From: Eudorina sp. 2006-703-Eu-15 | Taxonomy: Eukaryota > Chlorophyta > Chlorophyceae > Chlamydomonadales > Volvocaceae | Assembly (NCBI GenBank): GCA_003117195.1 | Contig: BDSI01000081.1 | Span: 436,773 to 500,772, forward strand | Direction of reading: 5' to 3' | Length of the DNA stretch: 64,000 nt | In this document: piece by piece, positions 49,311 through 60,614 of the stretch | Layout: the number at the start of each line of letters is the position of its first letter | Numbering within the stretch: position 1 is the stretch's first letter | Notes under the pieces: model-generated | What the model was told of the DNA's origin: nothing | The model's input: only the letters and a program-made list of their open reading frames with translations | Database searches by the model: none | Made by a program: the position numbers and the translations under genes

Positions 49311-51296
49311 TTATGTGGTTTGCTGGCTGTGCGCTGCAATGCTGATTGGCACGATGCCGTACGGCGGGCGTACGGGGCACACGGGGCCGCGGGCGGCCGC
49401 CGATGACGACCATGTAGCCCAGGGCACAGGCCGAGCTGATCACCGCAGCGCGGCCAGGGGCCCCTGAGAGTAGCACAGCCAGCCAAAGAAAACCGTGCGA
49501 TCTGGCGGGGTAGACCACCTTCCACGTGACCGCCTTACACTGTCGAACCCGAGACGACCGGCGTGAAAGCCACCCGGCTGAGTTGACGCCGTTTGAAGCG
49601 GCAAGAACCTGCTGTCGGATGCCCCCCTTCCCCAGCCCGCCGAAACCCGGTCACGCATAGGCTTCTTCCCCAGCCCGCCCAAACCCGGCCGCGCAAAGGC
49701 AATTATCCAGGCCCCCCGACCTGGCTGCGCTTTAGCCTCCTCCACCCCAGCCCGCTCAAACACGGCTACGCGTCTGTCCCAACCCGGCCGCGCATTGGCC
49801 TTTTGTACCCCAGCCTGCCCCAACCGGGCCGATCATAGGCCTCTTCCCCAGCCTGCCCCAACCCGGCCACGCTTAGGCCTGTTCCCAAGCCCGCCCCGAC
49901 CCGGCCACGCATAGGCCTCTTTCCCCAGCTCGACCAACCCCGGCCGCGCATAGGCCTTTCCTCCAGTCCGCCCCTGGCTGCGCGTGGGTGTCTTCCCCAG
50001 CCTGTCGCAACCTGGCCACGAATAGGCCTCTTCATGAGACTGAATCCGCGCGAGGCCCACCGGTGGCTGCTTGAGGGGTCGCGGGTCGGCGGCGGCGAGG
50101 CGCCGTGGAGATGCCGGCGGCAGCGTCGGCCTGTGAAACGGCCCGGTAGGCCGACAGGGCCTGCTGCGCCACTAGCCGTCACCACAGTTGCAACGAAGCC
50201 GACGCCTGGGCGCCGTGGGAGGCTGCGCACTCGCATGACAGTGTCAACGTATGCGCATGGTCATGACACCATGATAACATCCGACTCATCTTCCTCCCAT
50301 GGGGCCTTCCGACAGACACATTGGCCGACGCATCGCATCAGTCCCCCCACCCTTCCGACCAATAGTGCGCGCATCGCCCTGGTTGTCAATAATTTGGGTT
50401 CGGGGTCCGGGTGTCTTCTACTTCCGTCGCCAGTGTCGCCTCTTTCGCTGGACTTCGCTTCTCGCGGCTCAGTTCTCTCTTACACCCCCATCGGATTCCG
50501 AGCAGAAGCCCGCAAACCCTTCAACCCAACGGCGTTTACTTCTCCCCTCGAAACGCTCCCGTGTAAGCTTCTTAACGACGAAATAAAGCTTGAGGGTCAT
50601 GCGCTGGCACAGTCCGTTAAAGACGCTGAAGTGACGATTCGCCCGTTGGAATGCCATGTCCCTGTGAGTCGCGTCGGGACTGCACGGGGAGTCGCAGACT
50701 ATTGGAAAGTTTCCACATTTGGCCCTTCGCTCTGTATGCAAGTGCGCCAATGTTGTCGAAACCCGAAACGACCCTTAGCCGGCAATGTGCACAAGCTCAA
50801 CACCTCGCCAAAAATCACACGACACGCAAAGTCTTAGGTACTGGTTTGGTCAGCCATGGCAGCGAGTTACGACCTGAATCTGCCTTGGGCCGTCTTGCCG
50901 CAATAAATGGGATCATGGCGCGTATATATCATGATACGACGAACAAACCAATACCGTGGGAGCTGCCATTATTTGATGCAATAGTTTTTAGTGCATTGCT
51001 TTTCCTTTCATTGGTCCAGCACGTGCCGGAAGCGTCATGGACAGCCAGGTGGCTCTGCGTCAACAGCTTCGGTCGCATAACGATTGTTATCTCCGGTGAT
51101 GATATTTGTGCTATAGTGTAATGCCGTAAACTGGTTTGGGATTTGTTGACTGTTTGCTGTAACCGTAATACACATACACAACGCAATCTTGGATGACATG
51201 CCTTACAGAGATACGTGCATATACAAGATAGATATTCTAACTCTAATTAGCTTGGACTGACTCAAGAAAAATTCGGCGCCACAAGCACCCCTTGAA
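49311..51296. other. Intergenic, METTL17 to MYB
   Basis: It contains the 38-bp tandem array at about 49620-50035. Frames to its right (to about 50840) are open only in part, lack splice support and match no family. The 5' UTR and promoter of the MYB gene should lie near the right end. Confidence 0.4.
49620..50035. repeat. 38-bp degenerate tandem array, about 11 units
   Basis: The consensus unit is close to CTCTTCCCCAGCCTGCCCCA followed by ACCCGGCCACGCATAGGC. Units vary in length (about 23-41 bp) and diverge by several bases each, so the array is old compared with the 42-bp array in the cyclase gene. Confidence 0.8.
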
Positions 51297-54200
51297 ATGG
51301 AGAAGTGGCGCCAGGACGACGGTCGGTGCGAGAGCCCCACTATGTCAACCACCGACACAGAAGATAGTTCGGGCTGTGAGGAAGTGCCCGAGCATGAGGC
51401 TACCTCCAGTCGGAGGGCCGCTTCCGGTGCGCGCGCAACGAGTAATGGCACGGCTGGCTCCGCTTCTCTCGGCGACCCGCTAGCTCGGACAGCTTACAGA
51501 GCATGGACTAAAGAGGCAAGTACACGGCATCAGGCGTAAGGCGGCGTAGTGGCACAAAACCGTCAAACGAAGAGACCAGCTTGCATCAAGTGTTTAGCTC
51601 TGAAGGAACGAAACTAAATATTAGTACAGGCGACACCCAATGCGAGTCGCATAGTAGACTGGACCTTGGGAGGCCTGTTGCAGCTGCGTGGACTGAGTCA
51701 GCCTCTGAGCTGGCGTTGTTGCCTGTTGGTTTGCAACACACACATAACAGTAGCAACATCCTCTACCAACATTGCTGTGCGCATCGGCATAATGTCGCCA
51801 TTGCCGTTCCATGGGGTTGCCAAGCCAGCTGTGACCCGCTGCTCAGGTTGACCCACCGCTTGCCCGCGAGTCAGGCGCCCATCGCACTAGAAGTCGCACC
51901 TGTTGCATGATCCTGTATCATCGGGACGTGCGGGTTCCTTTTGTGGGGCCAAGACAGTGATTTTTGCTGGTGGTTCGTACCTCAGGAGGACGAGCAACTT
52001 CGCATTTTGGTGGAAGCGCACGGTGCTAACAAGTGGACCGAGATCGCCGCTGGGCTGCCGGGGCGTACCGGAAAGAGCTGCCGGCTTAGGTAGGTCACGT
52101 TGTGTCAAGGGGAGGGGGAATGCTACGCTATTGTAAACGGGACGTCCCCTAGTGCGGGAGGTAAAGGGGCATCAATTTCCCTCGAGTTGTGGGAGTAAAG
52201 ACTGCAGGAGTGCCGGTAGGCCTTGCATTGCGTCCATGCCTTTGGGATCGCTTGCTGTAGTATGTGTTCTGTGTGACGTTCTGTCCTCTGCCTGCTGCCA
52301 TATCTTCTATCGGTGCGCGGCTTTCAGGTGGGTCAACCAGCTGCGTGGTGATCTGCTTACAAGCGCCTTCACCGCGTCGGAGGACCAGAGGATTGTTGAA
52401 ATGCAGGCTACGTACGGCAATAAGTGGAGTGCCATTGCGCGAGAGCTGCCCGGCAGGTGCGGGGCGAGCTTTATGTGATGAAAGTGCAGCTGCTGAAAGG
52501 CGAAGGGAGGGATGAACTCGATGTCAACACCGTGGCAAGAATATTTGTCACGTTGCCATGTATTTATGGGTTGAACCGCAAGAGAGCAGCCGCGCACAGC
52601 CCTGGGCAGTGTTTTTTTCACTTTCGGTGCCGGCAGGCTATGTCAGCTGCTTCTCGGATTGAAGTTTAGGTCTGTGTCTAGAGAAGGAACCCGCCCGAGG
52701 TCTGTGTCGCACTCGGGGATTAGAGGCCGGGATAGTCAGGGATGCCGCTGTCTGAGCCAAGGATATTGCATATTGAGAGGAACTGAGAATTGTCGCTGCC
52801 CAATGCTGAGGTGTTCCCTGGGTGTCTCGGTCCGGACGCGCAGGACCGATAACATGGTCAAGAACCGCTGGAACTCGTACCTGAAGCGCCGGGTGGAGAT
52901 GGGCAGGGCGATTGCAATGTCTCTTGGCCTCGGCTTGGGCTTTGCCCCGGCTGGTGGGGCCGCACCTGCAGACAGTGGCGGTGCGGAGCCTGCACCCCAG
53001 CAACATCAGCAGCAGCAGCCCATGATGGTAATGCCTTCGCCTCGCCGGCGGCGCAGCGGGGACGGCTGGGCCACTGCCACCAGCGAAGGCCGGGAGCGGC
53101 AGCGTAGGAGCCTCGAGCAGAGTAATGGGTTGGCGACGGGCAGCGGGGCGACGACCTCGAGCGCAGGGGGCGGCGGTGGCCGAAGCGGCGGTGCTGGCCG
53201 CCGCAGCAACAGCCGCGGCCGCGGGTCCGGAAGCCGCGGCGCGACCAGCTCCGGATCGGCTAGCAGCCAACAACAGCAGCCCACGGCTGCGACCCCTGCC
53301 GTGCTCCCTTCCTCCGGAGCAACTCCTGTATCAATCTTGCCTGCCCACACCGCAACCAGCCAGATTGCGCTGCAGTCCGCAGCTTCGGCGCCCGTCGGCG
53401 CCATCCCTGCAGTTCAGCCGAACTTTTTGCCGATGCCGCCGAACGCTCAGACTGGCGCGCCTCAGCTGGTGGCATGGCATCCCGGTACCAGCGCGCCTTC
53501 CGCAACTCCCGGGGTTGCAACTGTTGTGCTGCAGCACCATTCGCACTCAACGGCGAGCGCGCAGCTCGGGACGTTCGCGCCCGCCGCCGCGACGTCCACC
53601 CTGAGCTCTCATGGCGCAGCAATGTTGCCAGGATTGATGGCCGCTCCGGCCCTTGTTGCCGCAGCCACCACCGCCCCTGCTGCGCACGTCGCCGCATCGT
53701 CAAGCAGCTCCTCGTCTGCACCCGCACCAACTGCGCCGGCCGGCTTGACTGGATTTACTGTCAGCGCAGGCTTGGGACAGGCTCCCGCCATGGCGAGCAT
53801 GGGCATTGTCGGGGCAACCAGTTCTGGGCTGCTTCAAACCGGCCCTGTGTTAGCCCTTGGAACCGCCGGCCCGACCAACCTCGCTGGTGGGATGCCGCAC
53901 GGTGCCTTCGTGGCTGCTGCACAGAATCCCGTCCACGCGCACCTGCCGCAACTGCACCAGCCTGCGCAGGGCCTCCAGTGGCTGCCAACCACTCTGCAGC
54001 CGCAGCTGCCTGTGCACGTCTTCTCTGGAGCTGTATCCGGGTATGCGCTGCTGTCAGGAATCCAGCAACAACCGCAGATACTGTTGCAGCCAGCTGTGCC
54101 GCAGACTGCTCAGCAGGTTTTGCTGCAACCCCAGGCCATGCAGGCTGGGGCTGCTGCCGCGGCCCTGCCATGCACGTCGGAGCGCGACTCCACGAACGCG

Positions 54201-56180
54201 CAGCGCCTGGCGCTGCTGCAGCAGTACTTCATGCGTCACCTCCCTGCCGAGCAGGCCGCCATCGCCGCCGCAGCGGCCCTGAACCTGTTCCACCAGACAG
54301 CGGCCCTGGAGGCGCAGCGCACTGGGATTACGGAACAGCAGCAACACCACCAGCAACAGCAACCTGTGATGGCCCCCCTGGCCGCGCATGGCCAAGGTGT
54401 GCAGCCGGTTGCGCCACAGGCAACTGCAGCGTGGCAGCAGCAGCAGCTACCCTGGGCGGCCTCCGCGCCCGGAAGTCGGCAGGTCGCTGCAGCTGAACCT
54501 GCGGCGCAGCCGACGGCGGCGGCGGCAGCGGCGGCTCACTTTGCGACCTCACTCGCGGCGCCCGTAAACGCGGGTCTGCCGTCCACAGCCCCGATCCCCA
54601 TTCCGCCCGCATCAGCGATGGCCGTCGCGGCCGTGGCAGCTGCTGAAAGGTTTAGCATGACCGGCATTGCCGAGGGCGCGTCTCCGCCCAAGCGGCTGCG
54701 CACGCGCCGCGACGTCACTGGAGGCAGCGACGCTGTCCCGCCTCTCCCGCGCACTTCGTCGGCTGGACTCGAGGCCAGGAGCCAGCAGCAAGTCCACTCG
54801 CAACCGGGACCGTCCCTCTCGGAGTCCCAGCGCGGCGATGCGCCCATGGGTCGGCGGCGGCGTTCGGACGAGGCTGCGTGGCAGCCGCCATCACGGTCAA
54901 ACTCTGAGGACAGCAAGCGCCCGCCACGCTGTAGCATGGCCGGCCACAGCCTGCAGCAGCAGCCTGCCGCTGCGGGCGGGCCGGCGGGGCCGGAGGCCGC
55001 ACTGCAGCACCTTTCGCCACCCTCGTCTGGCGCGCTGCATCGTGCGCTGCTGTCGACTGAAGGCGCTGCGCTCCATCTGACGGAGCTGCTCATGGCATCG
55101 CCCATCCGGGAACACAACCAGCAGCAGTTCATCCTAAGTGGCAGCTCGCCGGAGGGCAGCCCGCCTAAGGAAGGCATCCGCATGGATGACGCAGCGCGGG
55201 CTTGTCGCGCGGACGGCGGCAGGACAACTGCCGAGGCGGCGGGCGCGCCTGTCGCAGCCAATGCAACAGGCGGCGCGCACCTGTCCAACCAAGGCCAGCA
55301 GTCTCTGGAAATGCGGATGGCGGTAGCGCTGGGGTTGACACCAGCGCTTGGCTCCCATGCGGGTGCCTCGCAGCATGGCGCCGGCGGCAGCCAGCAGCCC
55401 CTGCAGACCGACTCTGCTGCCTCCCACGGCGCGCCAGGTCAGATATTGCCCCTTGTCTCGGGCCTCTCGATCAACGCTGCAGCGGCGGGAACCTCGGACG
55501 CGATGGTCTGGGAGCCGGGGAACGCCAGCGAGTCCAACGCCGCCGCGGCGACTGCAGGCGGCACTCAGCCTCCCGCGGCGCCGAAGCCCGCCGCTTCGGG
55601 TGCGGCAGCTTTCCCGGCCGCGCACGACATTCACTGCCCTGCGGGGCTTGGCACGCCCAAGGGTCTGACTCGCGCCTCCCACGCGGACATCCATCACCAC
55701 GACCACGACCCGAGACGACAGCAGCAGCAACAGCAGCAGCCGGGGCATTTGCACAGCAAGGGCGACGGCACCGGTCATCATGGACAGGACGTGGACGCCG
55801 AGGCGGCGCAGCTGGACTTTCTCAACCTGGGATGCGGGTCCCATGATTTCCACAGTTTCCTCGTGGGTAACCCGCTGGGCATCCCCACGCCGGTTGAGAT
55901 GTCGCCCCTCACGGGCAGCATGAGCGACCTGGCGGCCGCAGCGGGGGGCGACGGCGACGATGGCCACGGCGCCGTGGACAGTCTGCCGTCCGACTGGCAC
56001 CTGGATGGCCTCATGGACAAGTCCCATCTGCCCTGGGCTTCCGCCGACCTTCAAACACGCGGCGGGAGCGGCAGTCCGCCGGAGCTGCGCAGCGGGGGGT
56101 CTGCGCAGGGTGGTGCAAAACTGGCCCAGGCTGCGGTGACGGGTACCGACAGCGGCGCGGGCAGGGCCGCGGGTCAGTGA
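51297..56180 (+). CDS. R2R3-MYB transcription factor with very long low-complexity tail
   Basis: A predicted nuclear DNA-binding regulator. Exons 51297-51515, 51986-52089, 52328-52456 and 52844-56180 join in phase (1,262 residues). R2 is built across exons 1-3: RAWTKEEDEQLRILVEAHGA, NKWTEIAAGLPGRTGKSCRL, RWVNQL. R3 reads AFTASEDQRIVEMQATYGNK, then WSAIARELPGR and TDNMVKNRWNSYLKRR. The spaced Trp residues are present, with Phe in place of the first Trp of R3, which is normal for plant-type R3. The last exon (1,112 codons) is almost entirely Ala-, Gln-, Gly- and Pro-rich and contains His/Gln runs. The first intron appears to use a GC donor (GAG|GCAAGT). The target genes cannot be inferred. Confidence 0.93.
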
Positions 56181-56522
56181 GCGGCATGGCGTTAAGCGAC
56201 GCGTGGCGGTTTTGGGGGGGACATGAGCGCAGGCGAGCTGACACTTCAGTAGCGGTGGCGCAGCGCGCATTTTGATGGTGGGGCGGTGATGGATGGTCCA
56301 TTGGTCGTGGCAGGGCTGATGGGCTGTGCATGAATTCGGGTTGCTTCTCGCGACTTTGAACCTCAGCGTCAGCGTGATTAGAGTTTGCGAAGTGCTCACC
56401 TGTTGGGTGGAGGGCACCAGTGGTGTGCTGCTGTTTACGGATTGCAAACCGGAGAGAGTTCTTCTGCGGGGGCGTAATGGTGGGGCGTTGGCAGGCGAAT
56501 TTGATGATGAGATAAGCAGGCT

Positions 56523-56527
56523 TGTAA
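56523..56527 (+). terminator. TGTAA signal of the MYB gene
   Basis: TGTAA about 345 bases downstream of the MYB stop codon. Confidence 0.45.
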
Positions 56528-59500
56528 CCCCCGGCGTCGCACCGCAGCAGCTGGGCGGTGGCGCAGTGAGCTGCACATTGGGACAGCAAGGGGTTGACTT
56601 GTCACGGCCGTGCCGTGGGCCTGGTGCGCCGTCTTTGTCGCAAGTACCGCCGCGGGATCCCCATTTTGCAGAGCTCGCAGATCCCGCAGTCAGAGTGGTA
56701 TGTGGATAATTGTGTGTGGTCTCTGTGATATGTCGCTCCTCCCTGTGGATCCGTGTTGCGCGGGCCTCTCTCCGCCATGGGGGCACCTCGCGGCCAGGGG
56801 GAGCGTGGGTCTCGATGAGAGCCGGGTCCTCAGTGTCCCCCACTCATGCGAAGCCTTTCGTGAGAGCGGCCGTGGGGTGGCGCTGCCTGGATGGGCGCTT
56901 TCGGTTTAGCCGCCATGGGCTCGCCCGGTTTCCAACGCGGGAACGGTCGAGATTTTGTATTCTTGAAGACGCGTACATGGACTTATGCGGGCCTGTTGGA
57001 TCGGATCAAGCAAGGGGGCTGGGTCTTTGCCCGTCGCACGCCACGTCCCGGGCGTTCAACGGACCTTCTTCCTGGCCAGGCGCTTCGGTCTGTTCCAACC
57101 GACCGGGCCCCGTGGACGAGGTGCTTTGCTAGGAATGCAGGGCCCTGTTCGTTTTTTACATTCCTGACAGCGCCTCTGGACGGCATTGTCCAATTTGATG
57201 CGAGAGCTGCTTAAATGGTTTTGTCGGATGTCGGGCGATACGGGCCAGGGCGCTCATGGTCTCACAGGTACCCATGACGCCGCCGGGTATGTGGTTCACA
57301 TCTAACGGGCGCACCGTTTTGCCAGTGTGGGACGTTCCAGGACGTCTCGTCTCGTGTTCCCGAGCGACCGATAAGCTCGGGGACGTGTTTGACGTGCTTT
57401 GCTTGTGCTGGGCGCGGGTGGCACTGGCTGCCGTTGCGAGGTTATTGCGTTGCCTTGCAGGGAAGGTGACGCTTTATGTGCCGCCATCTCGAGCATGGCA
57501 GCGTCTGCAGAGGGCGATTGCCGCAGGGGCAGATCGCTTGCGTGTGGTATTCGTTGGATAGCATATAGCATGTAGGTAGGTACGCGGCCGCGGGCCTGCA
57601 TTCACCTCTCGTCCCAGCGCAACGTCTTGAGTACAGCGTGCGGGGCTCCTGGTATGGTGCTATTCCTGTACTGATCAAAGAAAGGTTGGGAGAACAATCG
57701 GCATCCTGAACGGACAGGTGTGGTGGCCGTCCGTTAGGGCGGCATGACCAACGCCTTTGTGTTCGCTCGTTTTGTGTATGTGTAGGGTGAGTAGTGTATG
57801 TAGGGCGAGTGTGGATGCGAAACGTTTATCCATTTTGAGTGCCGTACCATATTTGGCCTTTTTTCCCTTGACGTGCTTGCCGCGAGACTGTGCTAGTCGC
57901 AGCCTGTAAATCTGCGCATGTGCAGTGGTCACGCGAAAAGCGTGCAAATTGAAAATCTCTTCTTTTGATGTAGACGTGTTTCCATTCGATGCATCTTTGC
58001 TGCATGCCTGAACGTCGTGCCAGGGTTGGCGCCTGTGTGTCTTGTTTGGTGTATGACGATCGATCGATTGGTTGTTACGTTCCGTGAGTCCTTGTATTTG
58101 AGTTGTCCACCTGGCCCAGTGCCTCGTTTTCCACTTGGTGCGCTTCGCGCAACCGTGTTACCGTTTTTACCGTTTCAGTGCGGTCGTGACGTGGACGGCA
58201 GAAGCCTCAAACGTTTTGTGGGGTAAGCACCGCACATTGTGTGCTCATATGAAACGTCTTGTGGCACAGACCCGGCACGCACACGTGTGTGTGGTCAGTC
58301 AGACTTGGCCGTCGGCGCAACTGCCGCAGCGTCAGGGAGTTCACCGGGGCCTTTCTTCTGTAAGTCCTGGCTGCCACGGATCTATTGCATGCTGAGGTTT
58401 ATGCTGAGTGCTTTGGGGGCCACGCTCTGTCTCTCCCTCGAAGATCATTGTATCTGCCTGCCTGCCGCGCGCGGTACCTGGGACATCGCACGGAGCTGCA
58501 TCCGCGGTGCACCACCGACCACGAGGAGGAGTGGTTCACCATCCGAAGAATAATTTGATACGGTAGTATGCAGGCGTTAAGTGGCGACCGGAGTATGCGA
58601 CCCCTTGCCGCTCACGGGCGCCACTGCGGAGCTCGGACGCGTTGTGGATGCCGTACTGGGTTGAAGTGCGCGGGACGCGAAATGTGTACCCAGGCGTGTG
58701 TGGCAGCACGCGACCTCCCTCAATCAGCTGCAGGAGGTCAGAGCAGCAGCAGTGACCACACCCACCGGCGTGCACTCGTGGCTCAGGCTCACCCGCACGT
58801 ATCTATGTCCTCCTGTCGACCTATATCCGGTGCCCCTCGGATCGCTCCTGGTCGGCTACCCCGCCCCGCGTGCGCATACTGAAAGTTTTCGCTTTGGGCT
58901 GCACTGCGGGCCCAGATCCCGAGACCTCGGCCATGCAACTTGAAATGCGGCAACATTAGCGCGTGCATAATTCAGGCGTGTGTGCGGTACTCATCTCAAG
59001 CCATGGACTCATTGGTCAATGTCAGGCAGCGTTTGGTAGGCCGGCGACGCCGGCTCTTTCCCCGGCAGCCCCCGGCAGGCAGGGGCAGCCCTGCAGGTAC
59101 ACAGTTGGCGGCAAGAACGCTGCGGTCCCCGCGTGTATGTCTAGTCCAAATGGGTTTCCTGTTTGTAAGCTTTGTAGCGAGAGAGCGCAAACAGGCGCTT
59201 CGGGCGATCGACGCAACCTTGGCGTGCTAGTGAGGCGGCGCTGCTTTTACCCGCTCTGAAGACTCGGTTCCCAATGTTCATAACCTAAGAGTTTGCCCCC
59301 ACGTTCTTTGCGTCTGAAGGCCTACGTTCGGACACGTATGTCTCTTATTCGCGACAGTTCGCCAGGTGCATGACACAGAACCGCTTTAGCAAACTTAACA
59401 AGGGACGGCAGAGTTGAACAAGGACATGTAAATTAATAATTTTATGTTTCGCTGCGGATATGCGCAAATTGCTTGTGTTCAACATCCCAACCACCGGGTC

Positions 59501-60614
59501 GGCTTTCGCAGTCGACTCGGGCAGTTGACACTATGAAATCCCAGAGCCCCTGCCAGGGCTCATTCAGCGCATTCCAACAAATATCATGTCATTCTGATAA
59601 AAAAATGATGGCCAATTCATCAATCGCGAGGAAGCCGAGTGGGATCAGCTACAAGTGCATACGATTCGAACGCGTCGAACTTAAATTGATGTTTAGTGCC
59701 AGCCCGATTCTGCAGACCTGTGATTGACCACGCGAAGCCTTGGTGTCTATGTAGTCGGAACTACTTGCATGGAATTCCGTGCCAACTTTTTGGATAGCCC
59801 TGGTTAACCGCGGCTGATCCCCGAGCGCAAAGGACCTGACTGAATCAAGGGCCCCAACTAATCCTTCGTACACATGTGCCCATTTGCACATAGGCTGCCT
59901 GTCGGCGCGCTCTAACGAGAACACTGTGACCACAGTAGGGTTGTTGCTGGTGACACGCCGCATTCTTAAGGAATTACGCAAAATGATGAGATGCACGTGG
60001 GATACATTTGCAAAGAATTTATTAGCATTCAGGCCTGCAGGCCAGATTGGAGTCGTACGACCCTTGCGCTGGCACCCCTTACGCACATTGCCTGAACCGC
60101 TGAACTGCTCGAATTAACCACTTCATACACAACCAACAATGTGTCTGTATAGGTGTCGTGACACCGGTCCTGCCGAGCAAGGAGTTTAACAGTTTGCCAT
60201 TTCGCAGTCTTGCAGTATGTCAGGCCATGTTTGGGAGGGTAAAGCGCACTCGATGTGCAGCACCATGGTAAGGTTTTCATTGGAGATCGCTTGAAATAAT
60301 TTTGACCACAGGCAGTTGAGGTGTGGGCGCTCTAGTGCTCTAGTGCCTGCGCCGACGACACCAGCGCCATGAAACCTGGCTGCTGTGATCAATTGATATT
60401 ACTTGCATGTAGAGACCGACATGATCTATTGAGGGAGGTTCCTTTGGGTTCAAGGGGTTGCGGTGTGGGAATTTGTGCTCCGGTTGCGCTTGTTTCCTCG
60501 ACCCGCTTACATACGAAGTAGCTTAAGATTTCTGCAACTTTGTGTGGTGTGCTCAATTTTTGGGATTAAATTCTGGGCACTAACGTTGTGGTTCCCGCAA
60601 CTTCCCCCGCGCAG
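56528..60614. other. Four-kilobase stretch without a recognised gene
   Basis: Some plus-strand frames are moderately long (about 57256-57561, 58698-58943 with LQEVRAAAVTTPTGVHSWLR, and 58963-59259 with CMSSPNGFPVCKLCSERAQ), but none shows known domains or phase-consistent splicing. They could be 5' exons of the large frame that begins at 60615. Otherwise nothing is seen. Confidence 0.35.

Noticed and set aside
50034..50837. 267-codon plus-strand open frame
   Set aside because: Arg/Pro/Ser-biased composition without domain similarity. It starts inside the 38-bp tandem array and has no supporting splice or poly(A) context.
55134..56843. 569-codon minus-strand frame
   Set aside because: Antisense to the long MYB exon in GC-rich sequence; no motifs.
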